A DNA stretch of 64,000 nucleotides from Vanilla planifolia (GCA_023846275.1 CM043865.1:27199912-27263911), one strand, 5' to 3'. Positions 50,301 through 60,645 are shown, counted from the first letter of the stretch. Notes: generated from the sequence alone by a model not told the origin. Program-made: numbers and translations.

Positions 50301-53300
50301 ATGGGTTCACCATCACCAAGGTCAACATCAAAAACTAGGAATAAGGAAAAAAAAAATATTGGTCAAACAACAAACAAGCATAGCATTAACGTTTTGAAAA
50401 GAAAAGAAACATACCATAATCATAATGAATTCCATCAAGTATCTGACCATTTTTTCCATCTCCTGGCCCATCAACAACTTCACCAATCTATGATTTGCAA
50501 AACAAGTCATGATAGGTACAGGTAAACTAGTAATCGTTGTAACAAAAAGAATAGATATAGCAGCTCAAAGGCCATAAAACACTCATCATGATGGGTACAG
50601 GTAAACTAGTAATCATAGTAACAAAAAGAATAGATATAGCCCTCCCTCCCTCACTCCCTCCCTCCATCCCTCCCTCCCTCCCTCCCTCTCTCTCTCTCTC
50701 AATCCATGCATCCCTAAATGCAGTTATACAGCAATCTTGGTGCATCCAATTAGGCAATAACACATTAGTGCAAATCAAGATTCAAGATTCAAGACTATTC
50801 ATATTAATATGCAACAGCAGAACAAGATGACTCCAAAATCATTTATTCATTTGTAAAGAGCATAGAAAAACTATCCAAATATTCATTGTAGATTGTAAAT
50901 TTACAAGCTTTTACAGAGCCTTTCATAAAATATGCTAAAAAATAGCAAATACTTCAATAAAATATGCTGAAACTTAGCAAAAATAAAAAATAAAGACAAG
51001 TCCTAGGATAACAGTTCCTAAGGGATTAAGACGATAAAATGGGATATTGAACTCCTAGTCCTTATGAAAGAATACATATATTACGGGTGCTCAATCAAAA
51101 TTATTAGAAGCTGATATTTATTTAATTTTCTGTTCAATATATTCCAATCTATGACCAACAATAATGCAATGACATCATCTCTCTCATTAAAGCTAAACAA
51201 ATAAGGCCATCGAATTTCAAAAACATAAAATTCAAGAAAACAAAATGCATTAAAAATGAAAGCACTATATACTATCAAATTGCAACACTTATTTATTCAA
51301 AGAAATGATTCCAAAATGAAAACAAATGACAAATAAATCATCTTCTTTGGGACCTTTTCTCACAATTTTTATTTTCTGAGAATTTTTTCCCTTGGCTTCT
51401 TTTCTTCATCAATTTCTTCTCCATCATCCTTAATCCACATAGCAAAGAAGGAGCATGAGAATGACAGGCAAAAAGTGCTCTGGAGTAGGTTTTGTTGCAG
51501 GCTGCAAAAGGTCACAATGGCTAAAGTAATGGCAATGTGACCGAGCAATAGCAGCATTAAAAGAGATGCAACTACACTTGCAGAGGGATAGCCCTCAGTT
51601 TCTTATTGACTTATAAGAGATGGTCAATCTAAGGATACACATGTGTATTTAATCAATACTTTAAAAGAAATAAGAGATCTCAAGGGTTTCTCGATCTGGC
51701 TCTTCAAGGCATTCACATACACTGTTAGGTTTACAGGAGATCCCAAAAATCACCATGATCCCTAATGGCGTTGGGAGTTTTAAAGCTAAGCAGATCATTG
51801 ATGATATGATGCTGAAGTAGTTCGGCATGGCTAGACTACCATAGTTGTATGTTTAATTTATTATAATGAAAATGAAGTTGATCATGTACATCATTGACTC
51901 TTCATTATTCCCTAGTGTCAACAAGAACATTTCACTAGCCTCAAGAAAAAAGCCAAAGCTACCAAAAAATGAATGGCTCCCTTCAGTGTCAATTTCTCCT
52001 GAAAGCTTGTCATCCCCCTAATATTTCATAGACCACATTATAAAGGTTTTTTCCTTTCCAACAGGGTTAGATGTTCATGTCTTAGTTGGGATAGAAGAAG
52101 ACCCCAGAACGATCTGGTTAAGAGAGGCCACTTGAATTCTTGAGGATCTTTTCATGCTTCTTGTCTTAGTAATATCTAGAAAGAGTCCTTTCTTCAATAA
52201 CCTCCATATGAAGACCTTATGGGCCATAAACACAACATCATGATTTTAATATAAGCCACTTGAATTCTCGAGGATCTTATCGTGCTTCTTGGCTTAGTAC
52301 TCTAGAAATATTCCATTCTCTAGTAACCTCCATATGAAGACCTTATGGGCCATATACACAACACGAATGATTCATATCCCTACCATATTCAATAATGACC
52401 TTGTAAGAATGACTCAATCAACTTGTTAAAGGGAAAACCCTCTCAAGTCTCAACAAATAAGATCATGAAATGGTTTAATCTTTCAAGGTGATCTCCTTCC
52501 AAGTCCTCATAACTCATGTGTTGTTGAATCCTCTCTAGCAATAATGACAAAAGTTTGAACAAGGATTTCATCAATTCCTAACACGAGAATGCCCTCACGA
52601 ATTTGGTTTTGCAAGGTCAACTTCTCAAAGCTCATTGTCGAACCATTGAGGCAACGAATGGCTCAAATTGTTTGCAAGATACCAAAGGGGTGTAGGACAA
52701 GCTTTTTTGTGTCATCAAAAACAAGCTAAGTGGATAATGAATGCCCTCCACGACATTGAAACCATTGATGGAGGCTAATAAAAGAATCCAAAACCATTCC
52801 AATGAAAGAAATCCCTTCCAGGTGTTAAGAAGAGCTTTCGATGGTATTCCATACCATAAGCATTGTCAAGTCAAACTAGCACAAGCTGATGTCAAGATAA
52901 TCGATAACATGTAACACAATCATGTAAAGAAGCTTTACTTTAGGTAGCCTCGAAGAATTTCAAAGAAGAATGGCAATGAGAGGCAAAACACTATAAAGGG
53001 AAAAATATGCTCTTTTGAAAATGGAGGCCTATAGGAGTTGGATTCCTTGAATTTAATCGTGGACAAAAAGGGGGAGATCAATTGTTTAGAACCTTTATTT
53101 CAGTCGTTGACAATGAAAATGGTAATTCATTTGTCTATATTGTGGCTTTAGCTTTACCAAGCTATTTGCTAGGAGTTGACTAGATGTTGGGTCTACGAAA
53201 GGCAAAGGATCAATGACAAATGGGGTTGGGAATGTTGTAACTTGGACAAGCAAAACTACTCGACAACCATCTCGTGGATTGACCAAAATAGTAGAATTTA

Positions 53301-56300
53301 TTACTACATGAGGTAAAGGATTTGCTCGATCACAAGGTATAGAATAGTACAATTTACTCTCTTAAGGCATGCCTCTAGGGTAATGAAGAATTTCTTAGTC
53401 ATAACAATGACTCTCACTTAATGACTTTTAATCTTCATACCATTTCTTATAGATGATGCCAACATATGTCAATGAGAGTCCTGGGAAAAAATGAAAGTAA
53501 CAAAAATCCATTACCACTATAGAAGATCAAGCTACTAAGGGTGAGCTCAAGAAACACTACTATAAAAGAGAAAGCATTACAGCTAAATTTTTGTATTGAA
53601 AAACTCTTGGACATGAAAAAATCACATGTCAAGAGTTAAAGAAATGCACTTCAAGTGATGAGATCAAAAAAGGTCTCACAAAGAGGGAATCCTTTACAAA
53701 AGGCTTAGAATATTGAGCACTTGGGGAAGACAATGATTTGTTAAGAAAGGTACTTCAAAGACATAGATGATTATTCTTAAGGCTTAACAAAGAGAGAATG
53801 ATTACCAATACCTCCTATGCTACATTGAGGGGCTTTCATATATTCTTATCTTTCTATCTATTGACACAATTGTACCTTACTACTTGGTAGAACATGTGAA
53901 TGCCAAGCCAATAAGTTTGAATCCAAGGACAAATTATGATAACAATAACAACATAAGCACCATTAGCAATAGAGTGACAAATAAACTACTGTTGGTGAAA
54001 ATCTTGGCTGTAATCTTATGAGGCACGAGTTGTTGATATTGCATCTTAAGAGTCATCTAATAGTTGTCTCGTTATGCAAACCCAATGAAAAGGGAATAGC
54101 TATTATGAAGGACATCTAGACCTTAAAACTCATTAGTTCAAACCATTAATTGCATGCACTACATGTTAATGGTTAAACTATTCTGTTGACTATTCCTTCA
54201 CTTCTTATTGTTAGCATGTTATACTAATAATGGGTAATTAAGATTAAATAGATTTTGATAATTTGTGATGCATAAAAAGTCTAAATAATTAACAAAATGT
54301 ATAAAATGATTAATCTACCACTATAATAAAAGGAATTGTGAGATTAAAAAAAATATTGTGCGAGTAAGTTATGTACTCCCTAATATAAGTTTTTGTAAAT
54401 GTACACTAAGATAATCACTATATATCATGTCAATCAAACACATTTTCTCAACAGTTAGTTTTTTTTAGTAGTGAGAGTTTAAATATTTTTCACATTTATA
54501 ATGTTTCCATTCAGTATTTTACAATATAAAATGCATCATTGAGAGTAAGGTTACTAAATAATTAATTAATTAAAATGTCATTCAACTTTTCTTTGTATGT
54601 GATTATGTTTTGAACAGTTTAAAAAACAAAAAAAATCAACATTTTAGATTCAAGAAAACATACTTGATATAACACAAGAACCAAACTAAATTATGACCAC
54701 TATAACATTAAATACTAAATAATTACCTAAAAAACTTAAATTAAATTATTCCAATTTAAAAAAAGACTGCCACCTTACAATTCTATGTAACTTAATATTC
54801 GGTAAAAAAAACAAATATATCAATCTTCATTCTCTTAAGGTTAGAATCCCTACACAAATAATAGTCCTCTAATATTTAAGCTTGCCATCAAACACATAAG
54901 CCAGCCAACTAGTTAATTTTTTGAGGTAAGAAAAAGATTTATCGCTTTAGAAATAGCTCTTCCCAATCTCTCATCCTAAAAGTACCATCATGCAAAGGAA
55001 TAGCTTTGATACCATTTTTATTTCAAATTATTACAAGTAAGTTTCACATAACCTAAGCATAGCTCATAACAGTTCAATATCTGATGATCAATCAATCTTT
55101 AATAATTCATCCAATTGCAATGCAATAAGAATACAATGTACGATACAAGTATTTTCTGATGGAAATAAACTGAAATAAAACAGATCTCAAATTACAAATA
55201 ACAAACATGCATTTGAGATTATTCACCTTAATAACTAAGTAGAAATTACACAATTTTATAGAAAAATAATCTTCCTAATATTTGCTTCTAATCCAAATAT
55301 TTGTTCCTAATTCATATGATAACTATCAACTTAATATTTAAAATTATTTAAACAATTAAAGTTTACTAACATTACTCCCACTCAAACTTGAAATATCTTC
55401 AAGTCTAATTGATTTAATAATTCTTCAAACATCTTCACTCCAAGAGATTTAGTGAAAATATCAATCACTTGTTCTTCAGTAATGCAATGTACCAGGCTTA
55501 TAGTCTCTTTTTAACATGATCACGAAAAAAATGATACCTTGTCTCGATAAGTTTGCTTCTCCCATGTTGAACAAAATTTTTTGTAATTTGATGGCTGACA
55601 TATTGTCAATAAAGATAGTTGTTAGCTCTTCTTGTTGATGATATAACTCCTGCAATAAATTTTGCAACCAAATTGCTTCACAGATTATTGATGAAGTAGC
55701 AATATACTCTGTTTCACAAGATGAAAGAGCAATGACATCTTGTTTTGTTGATCTCCACATAAATGCCGATGAACTTAAGAATAAACAATAACAAGTTGTA
55801 CTCTTCATTTCATCTATATCACCTCTCCAGTCATTTTCGGAGTAGCCACATAAATCTATCCCATTTTGGCTAATAAAATACAAACCATAATCAAGTCTAC
55901 CATTAATATAACTTAGTATTCTTTTTTCAACTATCCAATATGTTTTCTTTGGATTTTCAATATATCGACTAATGAGTCTAACAGAATATAAAATATCAGG
56001 TCTTGTGATAGTGAGATAACAAAGACTCCTAACAAAACTTTTGAACAAAGTAGAGTCAATGTCTTTTCCTTTTCCTTCTCTAATTATTTTCATTCTCACA
56101 TCAAGTGGTATTGTCACTAATTTGTAATCCTTCATTTTAATCTTCTTTAGAAGTTCAATAGAATACCTTTTTTGAGAGATTTGGATTCCATTTGTCATTT
56201 GCTTCACTTCCAAGCCAAGGAAGTATGACATTTCACCATTATCTATTATGTCAAATTCATGTTACATGGTTCTTTTGAATTCTTGAAATAATTCAAAAGA

Positions 56301-59118
56301 ACTTCTTTTATAAAACACATCATCTACATAAAGACAAACTATAAGAATATCATTGTTAGTTGTCTTAGTATAAAGTGCATGCTCAAATTGACCTTTTTGA
56401 ATCCTTGGTGTTGTAGATATCAATCAATCTTGGTGCTTGTTTCAATACATATAAAACCTTCTTAAAACGATAGAGTTTATGTGGATCACTTACTATTTTG
56501 TAACCTTCAAGTTGATTAACATATACTTTTTCTTCTAAAATATCATTCAAAAATACAAATTTAACATCAAATTGATATACTTTCTTACTTACACAATTGA
56601 ATAAATTTATTTGATGTACACTCATCACATCTATCAAATCTAAAGCTTTGAATGAATAGCCCACTCTCCTTTTCAACCTTATATTTGAATTTTTTAAATA
56701 TAGAGATAGAAACAGATTTCTCCTTAATAAAATATGTTTATATTTTTCTACTAAAATCATCTATGAAATAAAAAAAATAATTATTACCTCTATTTGATAA
56801 CGGCACCAATGGACCACAAATATCCATATGAATAAACTGCAATAGTCTTTTAGCTCTCCAAGTGTTATTCTTTCGAAATGGTAGACGATGTAGCTTTCCA
56901 AACATACAAGCTTTACATATATTATTTGGATCATCCAATAAAGAAAGGCCTTTCACCATTCCTTCATTTGTCAATACTTCAAACCTCCAAAGTTAAAATG
57001 ACCATACCTTAAATGTCATTTCAAAGAATCATTTGAAAGATACCCAAGATAACAAGCTTCACGTGTTGACTTTAAATAAAGAGGAAATATACAATTTACC
57101 AACATCTTCACTTTAGCAATATTCCTTCTTTTTGAATCTTACAAAAAAAGATAATCCTCTACATGTATAATATATTCTTTCTCAATCAATAGCCCAAGAC
57201 TAAGAATATCACTTTTCATATCGAGAATAAAATATACATTTAAAATAATAATTAAAAACTCATTGTCTTTGTAAAGTTTTATGTTACATTTACCTTCAAC
57301 TTTCAACTTTGATGAGTATCTAAGACTCACAATTGCTTGCACCTTTTCAATTGTATTAAATAGATGCCTTTTTTCACACATATGGTTGCTTGCTCCTGAG
57401 TCAAAGAACCATACATCTTCTCTTTAGTTACTCTTTTTTTTTAACCAATAATGATATTAACCCTTCTTGTAATGTTTTAACATAATTTGATGGACTATTC
57501 TTATGCTAACAATCAGAAACATAATAACCAAACTTATGACAATTATAACATTCAACATTTCTTCCCTGTCCTCGACCTCGAGAAATACCATTCCTTCCAT
57601 GGCCATGTTAAGTGTAAGGTTGATTTTTCTGTTGAGATTTGTTTTGGAAACAGCCTCTTCAACGTTCTCGATACGAACCTCGTCCTCTTCTCCTTGAATT
57701 TGAATTCTCTTTCTTCAAGGTATTGTGTTCTTTCAAATTCAGTTATGACTCTAATACTCAATCAATAGATGCAACTTTAACCCTTTTCTTTAATCGTTGC
57801 TCATGCACTTGTAAAAAACCCATTAGTTCTGCAATAGATAATTTACCTATATCTTTAAATTCTTCAATTGTTGTTACCATATGCTCAAACATAAGAGTTA
57901 AAGAACGAAATACAGTTTCAATCACACGTATATTGTCTATTTGCTCTACATTTCTCTTCATCAAGTTCATAATAACAATTAATCGTGAGACATAATCGGA
58001 GATAACCTCATTTTTATTCATCTTTGACTGCTCAAAATCACCTCTACGGATTTGAAGGCATACACGCTTCATACACTAAACACATTTGAAGATTATGTCG
58101 AATTTATTCCAAACTTCTCTATTTGCAGTCACTTCTATAATTTTCCTCTCCACTTCAGTAGCATTTGATTCTTCAAAGCCATCAAGAATCATCTCCCAAA
58201 GGTTTTGCGAACCAAGAAAGGCTTTAAATTGAATGTACCAATCATCATAATTTTCGTTAGTCAATTTGGGAATTGTATGTTGCATAATTCCAGACATTTT
58301 AAAGCCAAAATGTCTTTCAAAACTATTAAAAACACACTTCCACATAGCTGATGCTTTCTACAAACTCACTTCCAAACAATCTTTCAAATTTCTGTTTTCT
58401 GAAAATCACAAAAATAGTGCTTTTTGAAAAACGCAAAACAGCTTCTACTTTCTGCTTTCTTAGACCGCGGTTTCAAACATATTTTTTTTCTCTTCTCCCT
58501 CCGACCCTACAAAGTTCGACCTTCTTCTTCTCCAAGTTCTGATATCACTTTGATGGAAATAAACTGAAATAAAACAAATCTCGAATTGCAAATTGCAAAC
58601 TTGCATTTGAGATTATTTGATAAAAATTGAAAAAATTGACAACAGAGACTAAGGCACAAGAAGACAAAGCAATAGAATTTATTTTATTCACCTTAATAAC
58701 TAAGCAACAATTATACCATTTTATACAAAAATAACCTTCGAAACATTTGCTTCTAATCCGAATATTTGTTTTTAATCCATATGATAACTATTAACTTAAA
58801 ATTTAAATTATTTAAACACTTAAAGTTTGCTAACATTTTCTATACAAAAGACCTCAATAAGATCCTCTTGTGCTACTTTGCCTGAGAAATAAAATCACTA
58901 CTCCCATGACCAAGACATCACCTTATTAAGAATAAGCACATGCAAGAAGGTTGCAAGATACAATGAATTATCACAGAAGCAAGAATTTATCAAGTGAAAA
59001 TAATTCTAAACATTTTAAAATAATTATACCTTGTCCCATTTATACTCCCTTGCATTCCATGAATAAGCCACGCCATTATCACCTTCTCTCACAACTTTTG
59101 TCTGCCCATCAGTTGCAC
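20326..59118 (-). CDS. PLAA: PLAA/DOA1(UFD3)-like ubiquitin-binding protein, 3' part (PFU + PUL), 14 exons
   Basis: Coding exons in order: 59118-59030, 50487-50415, 50334-50275, 50016-49870, 49767-49729, 49645-49608, 45010-44924, 42613-42451, 30182-30108, 29955-29819, 24802-24726, 21206-21137, 21005-20940, 20460-20326. All 13 introns are GT-AG and phases agree across every junction, giving 417 complete residues plus stop. The product matches the plant WD40-PFU-PUL protein (Arabidopsis At3g18860 type) without gaps: '[20 protein letters not shown]' opens the PFU domain, then '[16 protein letters not shown]' and '[16 protein letters not shown]'. The PUL armadillo domain has '[11 protein letters not shown]', '[19 protein letters not shown]', '[14 protein letters not shown]' and the C-terminal '[13 protein letters not shown]'. 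In the family PFU binds ubiquitin and PUL binds CDC48/p97, acting in ubiquitin recycling and protein quality control. The first visible exon is phase-split, so the N-terminal WD40 exons lie upstream. No reading-frame damage is seen. Confidence 0.95.
21207..24725 (-). other. PLAA-like intron, no recognisable insert
   Basis: AT-rich 3.5-kb intron between exons 24802-24726 and 21206-21137. It has a short (TA)n tract near 24288-24306. I see no conserved coding sequence and no repeat family I can name. Confidence 0.6.
24803..26619 (-). other. PLAA-like intron sequence beside the LTR fossil
   Basis: AT-rich intron DNA with two similar blocks (about 25390-25690 and 25860-26170, both containing 'accatgaagcattagtaag'- or 'cacgaagcattagtaag'-type ends), an old local duplication. 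No protein match is recognised. Confidence 0.4.
26620..29120 (-). mobile_element. Fossil LTR element (minus strand) in a PLAA-like intron
   Basis: Two diverged direct repeats, about 26620-27530 and about 27975-29120, share long blocks such as 'aatttaaatcctaaaattgct', 'cattaaaa' and 'actagctccatg'. Between them, at 27970-27953 on the minus strand, is 'TTGGTATCAAAGGTCAGC', close to the plant initiator-Met tRNA primer site, placed at the inner end of the upstream (5') repeat as expected for a minus-strand element. The internal part is only about 420 bp with no clear protein, so it looks like a small non-autonomous or reduced element. The lower repeat lacks part of the LTR. Both copies are broken and much diverged, hence old. 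It lies in the 5-kb intron 24803-29818. Confidence 0.6.
30183..32800 (-). other. Start of the 12.3-kb PLAA-like intron, unassigned
   Basis: AT-rich sequence between the exon at 30182-30108 and the Ty3/gypsy fossil. A short plus-strand open stretch at 32297-32530 has no recognisable motif and may belong to the fossil element. Nothing else stands out. Confidence 0.4.
32800..35900 (+). mobile_element. Ty3/gypsy retrotransposon fossil (pol region)
   Basis: A plus-strand remnant inside the 12.3-kb PLAA-like intron, opposite to the host gene. Parts in pol order: the YxDD-containing RT end near 33330-33500 (a 'YDDIFI' relic), an RNase H-like block near 33620-33750 ('LRQPFKIEN'), integrase sequence from about 34250 to 35130 ('ATGASP' relic near 35020), and the integrase C-terminal end near 35220-35350 ('KKFNDNAY'). 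It is heavily broken in many places and no LTR is recognised, so it is an old fossil. Edges are approximate. Confidence 0.7.
34255..34945 (+). repeat. 340-bp tandem duplication inside the gypsy fossil
   Basis: Two adjacent copies, about 34255-34594 and 34595-34945. Shared blocks include 'ggtttgttctttgtagtact' and 'ataaaaaaatgaacatgcaa'. The copies are much more alike than those of the duplication at 12.5 kb, so this event is younger than the element itself. An open stretch of 204 codons (34352-34966) runs across both copies. Confidence 0.85.
36300..39460 (+). pseudogene. ycf1: Nuclear plastid insertion (NUPT): decayed ycf1 (TIC214) 3' part
   Basis: About 3.1 kb on the plus strand follows the C-terminal half of plastid ycf1 in order. 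Near 36440-36600 there are relics of 'TLLFDY' and 'PPSLSTF'. At 37460-37640 the blocks 'YSQQPDF', 'IKGFMHPQR', '[13 protein letters not shown]' and '[10 protein letters not shown]' match the ycf1 block '[37 protein letters not shown]'. At 38230-38340 comes '[12 protein letters not shown]'. At 38990-39150 come '[12 protein letters not shown]' and 'LVLQYQ', followed by the relic of the 'RGHYQYDLS' region. ycf1 encodes TIC214 in the chloroplast envelope import machinery; this copy has many stops and frameshifts and is not functional. It lies in the 12.3-kb PLAA-like intron. Its left edge is uncertain, and the right edge is near 39460, where the ycf1 match ends. Confidence 0.9.
39461..40233. other. 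Intron sequence between NUPT and solo LTR
   Basis: A moderately GC-richer patch (39470-39620, with 'gctgcccccagaggtttgtg') and then AT-rich sequence. It could be another degraded repeat. No coding match is recognised. Confidence 0.4.
40234..41869 (+). mobile_element. Solo LTR of a Ty3/gypsy element with 5-bp target duplication
   Basis: A 1636-bp sequence that starts TGTCACACCCCG and ends GGATATTACA, the terminal signature of large Ty3/gypsy (Del/Tekay-like chromovirus) LTRs. It is flanked by a perfect 5-bp duplication CAAGG (40229-40233 and 41870-41874). There is no internal region, so it is the product of recombination between two LTRs. The last 450 bp are GC- and CpG-rich, in contrast to the intron around it. 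Exact ends and duplication suggest it is younger than the neighbouring gypsy fossil and plastid insert. It sits in the 12.3-kb intron, antisense to the PLAA-like gene. Confidence 0.88.
42614..44923 (-). other. PLAA-like intron, no named insert
   Basis: 2.3-kb intron between exons 45010-44924 and 42613-42451. It has a T-rich simple repeat of 'ttttattttt' type near 42890-42930. I recognise no protein or repeat family. Confidence 0.5.
45011..46937 (-). other. PLAA-like intron upstream of the RTE fossil, unassigned
   Basis: AT-rich intron sequence with a moderately GC-richer patch at about 45420-45730 that looks repeat-like. No protein motif is seen. Confidence 0.4.
46938..48900 (-). mobile_element. 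RTE-type LINE fossil in a PLAA-like intron
   Basis: A minus-strand remnant in the 4.6-kb intron 45011-49607. Parts in order: endonuclease piece near 48770-48600 ('DRIIAL' followed by a '[10 protein letters not shown]' relic), RT N-terminal piece near 47760-47690 ('[10 protein letters not shown]' then 'VGPNVIPL'), an 'ENQFGF'-like relic near 47620-47580, the block corresponding to 'AYDRVPREVLW' near 47500-47450, and a relic of 'IGLHQGS..SPYLF' plus 'IPWCMLF' near 47350-47270. The 3' end near 46938-46952 has CAA trinucleotides on the plus strand, read (TTG)n on the minus strand, as expected for plant RTE LINEs. It carries many stops and frameshifts, so it is old and dead. Confidence 0.7.
50508..50641. 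repeat. 79-bp tandem duplication
   Basis: Two copies beginning 'catgat.ggtacaggtaaac' at 50508 and 50587, both ending 'aaaaagaatagatatag'. It lies just upstream of a PFU exon (50487-50415), within 25 bases of its 3' splice site on the transcript. Confidence 0.85.
50641..50701. repeat. (CCCT)n / (CT)n microsatellite
   Basis: About 60 bases of CCCT repeats passing into CT repeats on the plus strand; on the PLAA transcript this is a purine-rich GGGA/GA tract some 155-215 nt upstream of a PFU exon. Confidence 0.9.
51700..54200. other. Repeat-like decayed sequence in the 8.5-kb intron
   Basis: Composition and scattered short open stretches resemble the decayed retroelement regions elsewhere in the window, and it contains a 128-bp tandem duplication. 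I cannot name a domain, so the family stays open. Confidence 0.35.
52127..52375. repeat. 128-bp tandem duplication
   Basis: Two adjacent diverged copies starting 'gccacttgaattct' at 52127 and 52255, both containing 'cctccatatgaagacctta' and ending 'acacaaca'. Confidence 0.85.
55157..55371 (-). repeat. Copia 3' LTR
   Basis: Begins TGATGG and ends CTAACA on the plus strand. Next to it is the purine-rich tract on the element's strand, and the target duplication TTTTC lies directly outside it. Confidence 0.9.
58551..58835 (-). repeat. Copia 5' LTR
   Basis: Same ends as the 3' LTR, with the tRNA primer-site relic directly inside it and the second copy of TTTTC directly outside. Confidence 0.9.
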
Positions 59119-59693
59119 CTGTTGTAAGCATAAGGACATCGTAAGTGATGATAAAATGTATTCTCAAAAATTTTAGAATCAAATCAAATACTATGAACCA
59201 ATACAAAAAAAAAATAAAAACAATAATTGCTCTACAAAAGGAATAATAACTAAAGCTTGGTATCTCAAAATATCTTATTTACTTTGGTTTTTTTGGTGTG
59301 TGCATAGAATTCATTGTCCATACCTTTCAAGCAATAGAAAAATGACGTCACAAAAAAATGTCATGTCTCTGATGTGAAAAAAGAAAAGCCAATTAAACTT
59401 AAAATCATATAAATATTCTAATCCAATTTTCCAAAATTCATTTTTCATGCTTTTAGTGTTTGGGTATTTGATTTAATATAATTATTTAATTAATTTTAAA
59501 ATTCCAAAATAAGTAAAGTTCAAAACATGTTTATCATTCAAATTACAAATTAATTTATTAATATTACTTTTAAAACTCCGAAAATGATTTAGTCGATGAA
59601 GGAAGAGTTAAATTTATGAAATGTTGTCATAGTTAAGAAGGAAATGAAGGTGGAAAGGAACAAAATCAATTAGACAGCTGTTGGAGTTGTTCA

Positions 59694-59891
59694 ATGAATG
59701 GGAATGTAAAGAGATGTGAGAATAAGTGCCTAGGACGAGGACACAATGATTTTTGGGAAAAGTTAAGATATTTAGCTCGTCTAAAATCAGTAAAGGAAGA
59801 AAGAGACACGGAGAAGTTATTCCAAGTGATTTGGAAAGGCAACCATGCTACTTTGTGTAAGGCTCAAAGGCAACCCGAAAGTTTCGAATAA
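59694..59891 (+). pseudogene. Unassigned coding-like fragment
   Basis: A 65-codon plus-strand open frame whose composition is protein-like and GC-richer than the flanks ('DFWEKLRYLARLKSVKEERD', then 'KLFQVIWKGNHATL'). The pattern loosely recalls the N-terminal helical part of COMM-domain (COMMD9-like) proteins, but this is only an impression. It lies antisense in an intron of the PLAA-like gene and has no visible continuation, so a captured gene fragment or retrocopy is likelier than a working gene. Confidence 0.3.
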
Positions 59892-60132
59892 AAAGTCACT
59901 TTTTGTGAGACCGCTACAAAGAAGAACAAGTGTGGCAACCCCTCACCACCATTTCTAGATTTTTGATACTATATCTATTTCTTTCTTTTTTTCTTAACAG
60001 TTTGAAAACATGTAATTTTTTTTCTTTTTATAAAACCATATTGAAGCAAATTTTTATCCCTATAAAATTATATAACAGAAACAACTTTACAATCGAGTAG
60101 AACCATCGTGTTTTTCACATTTCTATTTAAAA

Positions 60133-60348
60133 ACACGTCCATATAAATCCAACATTAACAAATTCATTATATATCATTTTTACTCAAATAAACATAAAAA
60201 CCACACATTAAGTGACAATTATAGCAACTTTAAAATTATCACATGTCCATATAAATCCAACATTAAAAATTTCATTATATATCATTTTTGCTAAAATAAA
60301 CATAAAAATCACACATTAATTGACAATTATAGCAACTTTAAAATTATC
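60133..60348. repeat. 108-bp tandem duplication
   Basis: Two adjacent, highly similar copies containing 'gtccatataaatccaacatt' and 'gacaattatagcaacttta', at 60133-60240 and 60241-60348. The few differences point to a fairly young event. Confidence 0.9.
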
Positions 60349-60593
60349 ATATATTAACACTCACATTATAACATCATCAATCATTAAATCAGGTATAAAT
60401 CAAAATGTCTCATAAAATATGCCAAAATCTTAAAAATAAAATATTATAAAATATAAAAATGAATAAATAATAACATAAAACTCTTTGAGATGAATCCAAA
60501 GATGTTTGTTTTGTCACAATCAAAGTTCATTTGAAATTTCTAAGAATTATCAAAGTTAATAAGTATAAATACCTCTGTACACATATATATAAT

Positions 60594-60595
<2 letters not shown>

Positions 60596-60643
<48 letters not shown>
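60596..60643. repeat. (TA)n microsatellite
   Basis: About 48 bases of nearly pure TA dinucleotide, a common hypervariable tract in AT-rich plant introns. Confidence 0.95.

Positions 60644-60645
<2 letters not shown>

Larger units (their letters stand above)
55157..58835 (-). mobile_element. Ty1/copia retrotransposon fossil with both LTRs and 5-bp target duplication
   Basis: The LTRs are 55157-55371 (3' LTR, 215 bp) and 58551-58835 (5' LTR, 285 bp); both start TGATGGAAATAAACTG and end CTAACA on the plus strand. A perfect 5-bp duplication TTTTC flanks the element (55152-55156 and 58836-58840). On the minus strand the 5' LTR is followed by a primer-site relic ('TGATATCAGAACTT', near 58545-58532), and a purine tract ('GAGTGGGAG', near 55383-55375) precedes the 3' LTR. 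Internal parts in copia order: gag (about 58345-57550), protease/pre-integrase area (57380-57140), integrase start (56974-56740, 'HMDICGPL'), RT (56760-55950) and RNase H (to about 55480). It is shorter than a usual copia element and is broken in many places. By eye the LTRs differ at about two dozen of 215 shared positions, an age of probably several million years. Confidence 0.93.
49870..59118 (-). other. PLAA: PFU-domain exons of the PLAA-like gene
   Basis: Four exons (59118-59030, 50487-50415, 50334-50275, 50016-49870) code for the PLAA-family ubiquitin-binding domain. The first is cut off from the rest by an 8.5-kb intron (50488-59029) that holds a Ty1/copia fossil. Key blocks are '[11 protein letters not shown]', 'IGEVVDGPG', 'ILDGIHYDY', '[10 protein letters not shown]' and '[15 protein letters not shown]'. 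The fourth exon ends 'actggct' before GTATGT and joins 'ccaatgcatat' to give TGSNAYIPG, as in the family. Confidence 0.93.

Noticed and set aside
51735-51860. Possible 5S rRNA-like fragment
   Set aside because: A few words ('gctaagcag', 'tagttcggcatgg') recall 5S rRNA, but the order and internal promoter boxes are not there.
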